Notes: a model not told the origin generated them from the letters alone. A stretch of DNA of 7,812 nucleotides from Rubrobacter sp. (GCA_013695335.1 JACDAR010000161.1:1-7812), one strand, 5' to 3'. Positions 1 through 6,718 are shown, counted from the stretch's first letter. Numbers and translations: made by a program.

Positions 1-3
1 CGG

Positions 4-804
4 CTACGAGAAGAACAGCCGCACGCCGACGAAGATCAGCATGACGGCGAGGATGGTCTTGAGTGGTTTGCCCGGCACCAGGGGCGCGACGCGGCTCCCT
101 ATGAGCACACCGGGGATGCTCCCGAGAAGGAGCGTTCCGGCCAGCCCGAAATTCACGTTGCCCTGGGTTATGTGGGCGAGGCCGACGACGAGGGAGAGCA
201 CTGTCGCGTGGGCAATGTCGGTACCGACGATCACGGCAGGCGCAATCGGGTAGAGGAGAAGCAGGATCACCGCCATGATGCTCCCAGATCCTATCGAGGT
301 AAGCCCGACGAGGTAGCCACCCATAGCCCCAAACATGATCGTGTATGCGCGCCTGCGGCGGCTCATCGGGGATTTGCCGTCCCACCTGCCCGGCTTCGGC
401 GTCTCCGGGGGATCAGGCATCAGGTATTCCTTGTAGATCAGAGATCCACCCACGAGCACGAGGGTGATGGCGATGATGGTGATCATCACTGCCTTGAGCA
501 TCTCGGCATCGAGGACGCGCTGCATGACCTCCAGCGTGGCAACACCGAGCAGCCCCGCCGGAATGCTCCCGATGCCGAGGAAGATCGCAACCTCAAGGTT
601 CACCGACCGCTGGCGAAAGTGCTGCACGGAGCCGGTGAGCTTGGTGAAGGTCGCGTACACGAGATCAGTCCCGACGGCCGTGGCTGGCGAGACACCCATC
701 ACGGCAACCAGGAACGGTGTCATGAGGGAACCGCCCCCGACTCCTGTGAGGCCGACCAGAAATCCAACGAGCAGGCCGAATAGCGCGGGGGCGGGATCTA
801 TCAT
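4..804 (-). CDS. TSUP (TauE/SafE) family sulfur-anion transporter
   Basis: This is a 266-residue integral membrane protein with about eight helices and no cleaved signal. Two internal repeats are clear: GLTGVGGGS (18-26) mirrors GLTSIGSGS (167-175), VGTDL (44-48) mirrors VGTDI (193-197), and GSIPAGLLG (79-87) mirrors GSIPGVLIG (228-236). A charged loop (about 125-152, with PDPPETPKPGRWDGK) joins the halves. TSUP proteins move sulfate, sulfite, thiosulfate or organosulfonates, and members sit in sulfur operons such as cysZ of Corynebacterium. As the operon has no ABC or SulP sulfate importer in view, sulfate uptake is the simplest role, but export of excess sulfite is equally allowed by the sequence. 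The ATG at 804 lies 24 bases after the cysC stop and has no good Shine-Dalgarno sequence, so translation may depend on coupling. The TAG stop is at 6-4, so the gene is complete. Confidence 0.88.
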   Translation of the reverse strand: MIDPAPALFGLLVGFLVGLTGVGGGSLMTPFLVAVMGVSPATAVGTDLVYATFTKLTGSVQHFRQRSVNLEVAIFLGIGSIPAGLLGVATLEVMQRVLDAEMLKAVMITIIAITLVLVGGSLIYKEYLMPDPPETPKPGRWDGKSPMSRRRRAYTIMFGAMGGYLVGLTSIGSGSIMAVILLLLYPIAPAVIVGTDIAHATVLSLVVGLAHITQGNVNFGLAGTLLLGSIPGVLIGSRVAPLVPGKPLKTILAVMLIFVGVRLFFS

Positions 805-828
805 TTCGAAAGAAGCCTGGCGCGGACT

Positions 829-1404
829 CTAGGCCCTGTTGTACTCCGCGACCCTGCTGAGGTAGCCGAGCTCTTCGAGCCTCTCGACGACGCGGCGGGC
901 GCTCTCCTGGGGCTCTTCCTGGTCCGTGTGAATGTGAAGCTCCGGGGCGGCTGGCGTCTCGTACGGGTCGCTCACCCCGGTGAACTGCGCGATCTCACCG
1001 GAGAAAGCCTTCTTGTAAAGGCCCTTCACGTCCCGATCCGCGCACACTTCCAGCGGGGCGTCAACGAAGATCTCGATGAAATCATCGCCGATCTGATGCC
1101 GCACCTGGTCCCTCGCCTCCTTGAACGGCGAGATGGCGGAGACGATCACGCCGACGCCGTTGCGCGTCAGGAGATCAGCCACGAACCCGATGCGAAGCAC
1201 GTTCGTATCCCGATCCTCGCGGGAGAAGGTCAGCCCCTTGGAGAGGTTGGTGCGAACGATGTCGCCGTCGAGAACCACTACCTTGCCGAACTTCTCGCGC
1301 AACTCACGCTCGACGATCTCCGAGATCGTGGTCTTCCCGGCGCCAGAGAGCCCCGTGAACCAAAGCGTGAATCCGCGACCTTGCCTGCTGTTCGTATCGT
1401 CCAT
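829..1404 (-). CDS. cysC: APS kinase (adenylylsulfate kinase)
   Basis: CysC transfers phosphate from ATP to the 3'-OH of APS, giving PAPS. The 191 residues are a typical stand-alone APS kinase. The Walker A loop GLSGAGKTT is at 18-26, the APS-binding LDGDIVR at 45-51, SAISPFKEAR at 89-98 (Ser92 is the serine once thought to be phosphorylated), IEIFVDAPLEVC at 110-121 and the lid region KGLYKKAFSGEIAQFTG at 127-143. All key residues appear present. The ATG at 1404 follows a strong GGGAGGA (1415-1409) after 4 bases. The gene lies 43 bases after sat and 24 bases before the TSUP gene. Its presence beside a CysH with an incomplete APS-type cluster site raises the question whether PAPS is the real substrate of CysH here, or whether PAPS is made for sulfation. 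Confidence 0.95.
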   Translation of the reverse strand: MDDTNSRQGRGFTLWFTGLSGAGKTTISEIVERELREKFGKVVVLDGDIVRTNLSKGLTFSREDRDTNVLRIGFVADLLTRNGVGVIVSAISPFKEARDQVRHQIGDDFIEIFVDAPLEVCADRDVKGLYKKAFSGEIAQFTGVSDPYETPAAPELHIHTDQEEPQESARRVVERLEELGYLSRVAEYNRA

Positions 1405-1426
1405 TTTTCCTCCCTCGTTTACTCTG

Positions 1427-1445
1427 ACCGGATGGGTCCGGTTTT
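1427..1445 (+). terminator. Hairpin between sat and cysC
   Basis: ACCGGA (1427-1432) and TCCGGT (1437-1442) form a perfect 6-bp stem with a 4-base loop. On the plus strand the stem is followed by TTT (TTTT counting the last stem base), which would make a short intrinsic terminator for antisense transcription. On the minus (operon) strand no U run follows, so the operon transcript should pass; there it might instead shape mRNA processing or stability and lower cysC-TSUP output. The function is inferred from structure alone. Confidence 0.35.
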
Positions 1446-1447
1446 GC

Positions 1448-2653
1448 TTACGCGTTGTTGTCTTTCAGACCGTCTATGAGGACGCTCACGACCTCGGGAC
1501 GGCTGAACTCCGGCGGCGGATACTCACCTTTGGAGAGCATCTCGCGGACTTTCGTACCAGAGACGAAGACGTGGTTTTCCTTGTCGTGCGGGCAGGTTTT
1601 GGTGGTACCCATGCCCTGGCATGTGGTGCAGAAGAAGGCGTGCTCGAAGAAGAGCGGCGTCAAGCCGATCTCATCCTCTTCGAACTCGTCGAAGATGTGC
1701 TGGGCGTCGTAGTCGCCGTAGAACGGGTTGCCCTGCGAGTCCTTGCCAGGTCCCGCGTGGTCGCGGCCTACTATGAAGTGCGTGCAGCCGTAGTTCTTGC
1801 GGCAGACGGCGTGGAAGACCGCCTCCCGCGGCCCGCCGTAGCGCATCGCCGCAGGGAACACGCCGAGCATCGTCCTGTCCTTGGGATAGTACCGCTCCAG
1901 GATGACCTCGTAGCTCTTCATCCTCACGGCAGCCGGGATGTCAGCCGAGCGGGTCTCGCCGACGAGCGGGTTGAGAAGCAGGCCGTCCACGATCTCCAGC
2001 GCGCTCTTCTGGATGTACTCGTGCGAGCGATGAACGGGGTTTCTCGTCTGGAACCCGACGACCCGCTTCCAGCCTTTCTCCGCAAAGATCCGGCGCAGTT
2101 GGGCCGGCGTGTAGTGATACTCGGGGAAAGGCTTGGGGTTTGGATCGTCCACGAGAAGCGTGATCTCGCCGCCGATCAGGGTGTCGCTCTGGCGGTAGAT
2201 GGCGGCCACGCCTGGATGTTCGTCAGTCGTGTGACCGAAGACCTCTCTAGCCTCCCGCTCCTTGTCGTACGTGTATTTGTCCTCGACGAGCATTGTGGCA
2301 AGTATTCGGCCCTCGCCGTTAACCAGCGCGACTTCGTCGCCCTCTGTGATGGCGTTCGCCTCGTCATCGTCCAAAGAAAGCGTGATCGGCAGGCTCCACA
2401 CCAGGCCGTTCTTGAGGTGCATGGTCTCGACTACGGCGTCGTAGTCTTCCTTGACCATGAAGCCCGTCAGGGGCGAGAAGACGCCGGTCGCGATCATCTC
2501 CAGGTCAGAGATGGCCCGCGGCCCGAGCGTTGCCCGGTTCAGGCCCTCCGCCTTGCGTAGAAGGCCGTCGCGCTCCTCTTCGGGCGCCAGACGGTCTATC
2601 AGCTCGCCGCCGTGTGGTGAGATCATCTCCTGCTGAATGGTGCTTACGGTCAC
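1448..2653 (-). CDS. sat: ATP sulfurylase (sulfate adenylyltransferase), homomeric type
   Basis: Sat joins sulfate and ATP to give APS and pyrophosphate, the first step of the pathway, in the cytoplasm. The 401 residues match the single-chain bacterial/archaeal family, not the CysD/CysN pair. An N-terminal PUA-like domain (about 1-170, with GVFSPLTGFM at 57-66) precedes the catalytic domain. Nucleotide and sulfate-binding motifs are intact: QTRNPVHRSHE (202-212), VFPAAMRYGGPREAVFHA (265-282) and GRDHAGPGK (296-304). Near the end Cys342, Cys345 and Cys354, with His356 or His361 close by, fit the zinc site known in some bacterial enzymes. The terminal region has VSGTKVREML (364-373), and there is no fused APS kinase domain. 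The start is GTG at 2653, chosen because GGAGGT (2667-2662) lies 8 bases upstream; an ATG overlapping that site leads to a stop after three codons. It is closely coupled to the preceding small gene and followed by cysC after 43 bases. Confidence 0.95.
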   Translation of the reverse strand: MTVSTIQQEMISPHGGELIDRLAPEEERDGLLRKAEGLNRATLGPRAISDLEMIATGVFSPLTGFMVKEDYDAVVETMHLKNGLVWSLPITLSLDDDEANAITEGDEVALVNGEGRILATMLVEDKYTYDKEREAREVFGHTTDEHPGVAAIYRQSDTLIGGEITLLVDDPNPKPFPEYHYTPAQLRRIFAEKGWKRVVGFQTRNPVHRSHEYIQKSALEIVDGLLLNPLVGETRSADIPAAVRMKSYEVILERYYPKDRTMLGVFPAAMRYGGPREAVFHAVCRKNYGCTHFIVGRDHAGPGKDSQGNPFYGDYDAQHIFDEFEEDEIGLTPLFFEHAFFCTTCQGMGTTKTCPHDKENHVFVSGTKVREMLSKGEYPPPEFSRPEVVSVLIDGLKDNNA

Positions 2654-2657
2654 GCTC

Positions 2658-2990
2658 TCATACCTCCGCTTGGATGGTCTTTCTGGCCGGTAGTCTGCGT
2701 CGGGCTCTGCCAGCGAGCCCGGCTACACAGTGGTCCCACGGACGTTCCCCGACGATCCAGAGCCTCAGCTCGCCGGAATATCCGCGCGCTATCTCTACGA
2801 AACGGTCATGGCCCATGCCAGATGCTTCCAGGGTTCCGGACCACTCGTTCCACAGAAGATCCGCGACGAAGTTCGCCCCACCCACGACCCTTGCGCCTTC
2901 TTCGGGAGAGTCCTCCAGAAGAGAGCGGGTCTCGTCCCGCAATTCCACGGGCTCCTCAGGCACAGGCAATCCTTCAAACGCGTCTTCCAA
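2658..2990 (-). CDS. Uncharacterised 110-residue protein inside the sulfate-reduction operon
   Basis: I do not recognise this protein. It starts with TTG at 2990, immediately after the TGA of the FrhB-type gene, with GAGG six bases upstream. Its stop is 4 bases before sat, whose ribosome binding site lies in its last codons. This packing supports it as a real gene. It is acidic in its first 35 residues (VPEEPVELRDETRSLLEDSP) and basic at the end (GLAGRARRRLPARK). The middle has ANFVADLLWNEWSGTLEASG (39-58) and the strand-like ELRLWIVGERPWDHCVAGLA (74-93), with a single cysteine at 88. There is no signal peptide, no clear membrane segment and no metal-binding cysteine cluster. A small soluble accessory protein of the reductase or Sat complex is possible, but nothing in the sequence shows this. 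Confidence 0.75.
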   Translation of the reverse strand: MEDAFEGLPVPEEPVELRDETRSLLEDSPEEGARVVGGANFVADLLWNEWSGTLEASGMGHDRFVEIARGYSGELRLWIVGERPWDHCVAGLAGRARRRLPARKTIQAEV

Positions 2991-4247
2991 TCAATACCTC
3001 ACCGCTTCATGCTCGACCGGGGCGCGGTCGGTCCCGGCGTAGTTTTCAAGGTGTTCTTCGAAGTCTATGAACATCGGGGCTTCCGGATCGAAGGCCCGTT
3101 TCAGGCTTTTGAAGGCCACCCTTTTGTCCAAGGCGTCTAGCTTATAGAGTGAATCCGGTTTGTCAAGTGAACGAGTGTGCAATTTTTCGCGCACGGATTC
3201 GAAGACTGCCCTGCCCTCTTCGGTCCTGACCAGGACGCTGGAGTAGCCGTCGGCGCTTCCGACGCTCCCCACTGAGATGTCAGCCGCGTGGCCCATGAAG
3301 TCCGCGCACTCGTCGCAACCCTTGAGGGCCGCGCCGTGGAAATCCTTGATCGGCTCCTCGAAAATAGTCTCGCCTTCGAGATCCTGAACGATGAGCTTGC
3401 CCTTCATCACGTCGACGCGACCAACGTTGTCCAGGTCAACGCCTCGCTTGTCGCGCACCTCTTCGAGCATCAGCTTCTCGTAGTTAAAGCTCTTGGTGCA
3501 GAGGAGCGCGATGGTCAATGTGATCGCCTCCACCTGCGAAGATCCCCACGTCCACGGGCGCGCCTGCATCGCTTTGATGCCTTCGATCTCGCACGGCGTC
3601 CCGACCACCGCGATGCGCGGGTTCGGCGGAAGATCGTAGTCCTTGAAATCAGTGTGCGCCAAGGCGAGCGTCTGGTTGTAGAAGCTCCCGGCGCAATCCC
3701 GGATCTCCTGCGGCGTCGTCGCCACGAACGCCTCGCCTTTCCACCGTTCCGTCTCGCTCTCGCGGGCGACGAGGGCTCCGTCTAGCTCGTTCGCTTCGAG
3801 CAGGGAGATCAAAAGCTGGCTCACGAACCCGCCGTCCTGAACGCCCTCGATGTCGTCCCGAACCTTGGCCGTGTACGTGTCGTACACCCGCCCCAGGCCG
3901 TTCTCCGTGAATCCGGCATCCTTGCCCATTATCTTGAAATCGGACTCATCGTCAGAATAGCCGTTCTCCTGCTGGCCCAAAGGCTCGATCTTCCAAGTTG
4001 ACTCGTACTGAAGGCCGCCGCGCGGGCAGAAGTCCCAGCAAAGCGAGCAGCCGGTGCACATCTTGACGAGCGTGGGGAGATCGTCGTCCCCGATGCCGAT
4101 GGAGTCAGTCGGGCAGGCCGCGACGCACACGCCGCACTGCACGCAGCGGTCAGCATCTATGACTGCCTGCTCCAGATCCCAGAACCAGACCTTGCCGGGA
4201 GCCTCGTCGATGTCGTTCATCATCTCCCTGATGTCGAAACCAGCCAT
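2991..4247 (-). CDS. Two-[4Fe-4S] ferredoxin/FrhB-type F420 dehydrogenase subunit, likely electron donor to sulfite reductase
   Basis: The 418 residues carry an N-terminal bacterial-type ferredoxin with two clusters, CVQCGVCVAACP (Cys35, 38, 41, 45) and CTGCSLCWDFCP (Cys64, 67, 70, 74). An FrhB/FdhB-type flavoprotein domain follows from about residue 115 to the end. Family marks there are VGTPCEIEGIKAM (215-227, Cys219), LLCTKSF (248-254, Cys250) and GCDECADF...ADISVGSVGS (310-331, Cys311 and Cys314). FrhB-family proteins bind FAD and an iron-sulfur cluster and exchange electrons between F420H2 and partner iron-sulfur proteins; some members outside methanogens use ferredoxin instead. The same ferredoxin-FrhB order occurs in FpoF/FqoF and in the N-terminal half of methanogen F420-dependent sulfite reductase. 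The ATG at 4247 has a strong GGGAGG (4260-4255) lying in the end of the sulfite reductase gene, and only one base separates the two genes, so equal production is likely. Electron delivery to the sulfite reductase is an inference from context. Confidence 0.88.
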   Translation of the reverse strand: MAGFDIREMMNDIDEAPGKVWFWDLEQAVIDADRCVQCGVCVAACPTDSIGIGDDDLPTLVKMCTGCSLCWDFCPRGGLQYESTWKIEPLGQQENGYSDDESDFKIMGKDAGFTENGLGRVYDTYTAKVRDDIEGVQDGGFVSQLLISLLEANELDGALVARESETERWKGEAFVATTPQEIRDCAGSFYNQTLALAHTDFKDYDLPPNPRIAVVGTPCEIEGIKAMQARPWTWGSSQVEAITLTIALLCTKSFNYEKLMLEEVRDKRGVDLDNVGRVDVMKGKLIVQDLEGETIFEEPIKDFHGAALKGCDECADFMGHAADISVGSVGSADGYSSVLVRTEEGRAVFESVREKLHTRSLDKPDSLYKLDALDKRVAFKSLKRAFDPEAPMFIDFEEHLENYAGTDRAPVEHEAVRY

Positions 4248-4248
4248 G

Positions 4249-5925
4249 CTACTTCCTCCCTATCGAGACGGCCTGCCGGTTCCTCAAGGTGCTGCGCAGT
4301 TCCCTGTTGTGCTTACGGCGTGCCCACTCGTGGAACCGTTCGCCTTCTCGGCCCTCGTCCCTGAACCGCTCGAAGATGCTCACCAGCGCGTCGGGCACCT
4401 CCTCGACGGGCTTCGCGCCCTCGACCCAGTCTATGAACGCGGCGTCCATACCCAGCGATCCGCCGAGGCCGATGTCCACACCCTCGACTATGGAATCCTG
4501 CGTCTTCGCGGTCTCGCCCCGGAACCCGATGTCCCCGATCTGGGGCTGCGCGCACGACGCCGAGCAGCCGGAGAAGTGCATCCTGACTGCCTCCTGCCCG
4601 ATATCCCCCACGCGCTCGTCCATCTCCCTGGCCCATTCGAGAGCCCGGATCTTGGTCTCAACGATGGCGAAGCGGCAGAACTCACTCCCCGTACACGCCA
4701 CCACCCCACGCTCGAACGCGCCGGGGTTCGGCGAGTATCGCTCCAGCAGTGGCTCAGCCAGCAGATCATCCAGCCGCCCCTCCGGGACGCCGGTGATGAT
4801 GAGGTTCTGGTCCGTTGCGAGCCTGACCTCGCTCCCGTACTCCTCAGCGAGACGCCCGATCTCCCCGAACTGCTCGCCGCTCATCCTGCCGACTGGCACG
4901 TTCAGCCCGACGTAGTAGAGGTCTGTCGGGGCGCTTCGCGAACCGCCCTTACGCGAACCGCCCTTACTCTTCTGCGGGTGGACGCCGACGTGGTCGCCGC
5001 GGTAGCGCTTCGTCAGATCCTTGCCCGCAGGCTCCAGTTCCACGGAGACGCGCTTCTGAAGTTCCTCGCGGAACTGCTCGGGCCCGATCTCCTGCACCAG
5101 ATACCGCATCCGCGCCAGCCAGCGGTTCTCCCTGTTGCCAAGCTCCCCGAAAACCTGGGCGATGCCGCGCGTGATCTCCACGGCATCCTCCGGCCTCACG
5201 AACACGTCGATATCCGAAGCCATCCGCGGCCCGTCCGAGAGCCCGCCCCCGACACGCAAATTGAAACCGATGGTCCCGTCTTCGTGGCGGGCAGGGAGCA
5301 TCCCGATGTCGTTGATCTCAGCCTGCGCGCAGTCCTCCAGGCAACCCGTCACGCTCATCTTGAACTTGCGCGGTAGGTTGGCGTACTCGCGGTTGCCGGT
5401 GAAGTAGTCTGAGATCGCCTGGGCCACAGGATAAGCGTCAACTACCTCCTCGTGCCCGATCCCCGAGACCGGGCAACAGAGCACGTTTCGCGCAGAGTCG
5501 CCGCACGCCTGCACGGTGGTGATGCCAGCCTCTTCGAGCCGGCGCCAGATCTCGGGTATGTCCCCCATCTTCAGCCAGTGCATCTGCACGTCCTGGCGGG
5601 TGGTGAGGTCCAGGAAGTTGTTTCCGAAGTGCGGGTTCTCGACGGGACCGTGGGCGAAATCCGCCGCTATCTTCCCGATGACCTTCGTCTGCCCAGGCGA
5701 AAGGACGCCGCCCGGCACCTTGATCCGCATCATGAAAGCGTCGCCGCCCTGCTTCTGCGGATAGATACCGACCCACTTCAACCGCTCGACCTCGCCGGGA
5801 ACCTCGTCCATCTTCGAGAGGTCTTCGGAGTATGTGTCTATGATCGCCTGCTGAACCTCCAGCGGGTGCCGGTCGAGCTTGATCTGCTCGACCTTGTTGA
5901 GCTTCTGCTCCCTGAGACTACGCAC
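4249..5925 (-). CDS. sir: Siroheme/[4Fe-4S] sulfite reductase, NirA/ferredoxin type
   Basis: This cytoplasmic enzyme takes sulfite to sulfide with six electrons; by fold alone it could also be a nitrite reductase, but its place among cysH, sat and cysC argues for sulfite. The 558 residues fit the NirA family. The siroheme-linked cluster motif is complete: CTGSEFC (Cys411, Cys417) and SGCSASC (Cys454, Cys458). Two pseudo-symmetric halves are evident: TTRQDVQMHWLKMGDIPEIW (108-127) marks the first, and TGCLEDCAQAEINDIG (193-208) mirrors SGCSASCAQPQIGDIG (452-467). Unusually, the first half also keeps cysteines at 141, 195 and 199. A Gly/Ser/Lys/Arg linker with a duplicated KGGSR separates the halves (about 316-333). 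The start is a GTG at 5925 inside the end of cysH (8-base overlap), preceded by AAAGGTGG, which suggests translational coupling. One base separates its stop from the FrhB-type gene, its likely electron partner. Confidence 0.9.
   Translation of the reverse strand: MRSLREQKLNKVEQIKLDRHPLEVQQAIIDTYSEDLSKMDEVPGEVERLKWVGIYPQKQGGDAFMMRIKVPGGVLSPGQTKVIGKIAADFAHGPVENPHFGNNFLDLTTRQDVQMHWLKMGDIPEIWRRLEEAGITTVQACGDSARNVLCCPVSGIGHEEVVDAYPVAQAISDYFTGNREYANLPRKFKMSVTGCLEDCAQAEINDIGMLPARHEDGTIGFNLRVGGGLSDGPRMASDIDVFVRPEDAVEITRGIAQVFGELGNRENRWLARMRYLVQEIGPEQFREELQKRVSVELEPAGKDLTKRYRGDHVGVHPQKSKGGSRKGGSRSAPTDLYYVGLNVPVGRMSGEQFGEIGRLAEEYGSEVRLATDQNLIITGVPEGRLDDLLAEPLLERYSPNPGAFERGVVACTGSEFCRFAIVETKIRALEWAREMDERVGDIGQEAVRMHFSGCSASCAQPQIGDIGFRGETAKTQDSIVEGVDIGLGGSLGMDAAFIDWVEGAKPVEEVPDALVSIFERFRDEGREGERFHEWARRKHNRELRSTLRNRQAVSIGRK
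4938..4967. repeat. Perfect 15-bp tandem duplication in the sulfite reductase linker
   Basis: GCGAACCGCCCTTAC occurs twice in direct tandem (4938-4952 and 4953-4967). Read on the coding strand it gives KGGSR twice, in frame, in the hydrophilic linker between the two halves of the sulfite reductase. Identical copies suggest a recent slippage event, tolerated because the linker is flexible. Confidence 0.85.
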
Positions 5926-6670
5926 GTCCCACCTTTCCGTTTGCTATGTGAATCCCGCACTCGGTCTTCCCCGAATCGGCCCAGCGTCCAGCCCGCGCAT
6001 CCTCGCCTTCCTGCACGGGGCGGGTCTGCGGGGCGCACCCGATGCTGCGGTACCCCATCTTCAAAAGGGGATTCATCGGAACGCTGTATTCCCGCGCATA
6101 CTCCTCGACCTGCTCCGAGGTCCATGAAACCAGCGGAGAAACCTTCGCCACACCGAAGAACTCGTCCCATCCCGCAACCGGCGTGTCCGCGCGATCCGCC
6201 GTCTGGCCGCGCCGGATGCCGGTCATCCATGCTTCGTAATCTTCGAGGAACCTCTTCTGCGGTTCGACCTTGCGTACCTGGCAGCAGGTGTCAGGGCTAC
6301 AGGTGCGCATCCCAGGCCCGTACTGCTCGACCTGCTCCTCGATGGAGAGGCTCGTCCCCACGACTTCGATAGGCATTCGATAACAGTCCATCGTCTCCTC
6401 GCGGAAGCCCACCGTCTCGTCGAAGAGGAAGCCTGTATCTATGGTGAAGACCTGGGCGCGGTCGGTGATGCGGGAGAGCATATCGAGAAGAACCATGCCT
6501 TCCGGGTTGCCGAAGGACACGGAGAGGGTGAGATCGTCACCGTATACGTCTATAGCCCAGCTCAGGATCTCCTGCGGATCACTGCCTTCCAGGCTCTCCG
6601 CGGCGCGAGAGATATCATCCTTGCCTGGTAAAACCCGTTCGCGCTCAGACCACAGAGCTTCGCACATCAT
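5918..6670 (-). CDS. cysH: APS/PAPS reductase (CysH) lacking one iron-sulfur cysteine
   Basis: This enzyme reduces adenylyl sulfate (or its 3'-phosphorylated form) to sulfite and AMP (or PAP), using thioredoxin-type reductant, in the cytoplasm. The 250 residues match the usual family length. Visible motifs are the nucleotide-binding loop SVSFGNPEG (50-58), TIDTGFLF (76-83), the cluster motif TCCQVRKVEP (128-137), SIGCAPQTRPV (209-219), AGRW (227-230) and the C-terminal catalytic ECGIH (Cys238). Bacterial APS reductases normally carry CC plus CxxC to hold a [4Fe-4S] cluster. Here Cys129, Cys130 and Cys212 remain, but the expected fourth cysteine is Gln215 (codon CAG). Cys124, just before the CC pair, is an extra cysteine that might substitute. 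Classic PAPS reductases lack all four cluster cysteines, so this is neither standard class. It is the first full-length gene of the operon, and its last 8 bases overlap the next gene. ATG at 6670 or 6667 may be the start. Confidence 0.92.
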   Translation of the reverse strand: MMCEALWSERERVLPGKDDISRAAESLEGSDPQEILSWAIDVYGDDLTLSVSFGNPEGMVLLDMLSRITDRAQVFTIDTGFLFDETVGFREETMDCYRMPIEVVGTSLSIEEQVEQYGPGMRTCSPDTCCQVRKVEPQKRFLEDYEAWMTGIRRGQTADRADTPVAGWDEFFGVAKVSPLVSWTSEQVEEYAREYSVPMNPLLKMGYRSIGCAPQTRPVQEGEDARAGRWADSGKTECGIHIANGKVGRA

Positions 6671-6686
6671 TGCCCCTTCCCGGGAA
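6668..6686 (-). promoter_or_regulatory. cysH ribosome binding site within a foldable segment
   Basis: AAGGGG (6678-6673) precedes two consecutive ATG codons at 6670 and 6667, with 2 and 5 bases of spacing; the second ATG has the better spacing. The site adjoins a perfect palindrome TTCCCGGGAA (6686-6677). Three upstream segments could cover it. CTCTCTT lies just before and could pair with AAGGGG. CCCGCTTCC in the leader (6776-6768) could pair with GGAAGGGG with one bulged G. TTGCC across cysteine codon 27 (6734-6730) could pair with GGCAA (6674-6670). These pairings are read by eye, with no folding energies computed. Confidence 0.5.
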
Positions 6687-6718
6687 ATAAGAGAGTCTTC
6701 GGATGTCGTGAAACAGGA

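Noticed and set aside
1121..2560. 479-codon open frame on the plus strand opposite sat and cysC
   Set aside because: It is antisense to two well-supported genes, shows no recognisable domain and has the Arg/Leu/Val-rich make-up expected of a GC-rich shadow frame.
4054..5376. 440-codon open frame on the plus strand opposite the sulfite reductase and FrhB-type genes
   Set aside because: It runs against two genes with complete catalytic or cluster motifs; long antisense frames are common at this GC content.
2991..5925. True methanogen-type Fsr split into two genes
   Set aside because: The siroheme subunit is NirA/ferredoxin type in motifs and length, not the short Dsr-like half of Fsr, so only the functional idea is shared, not orthology.
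5918..5925. Frameshift between cysH and the sulfite reductase
   Set aside because: Both proteins are full length with normal termini; the 8-base overlap is an ordinary coupled stop-start arrangement.
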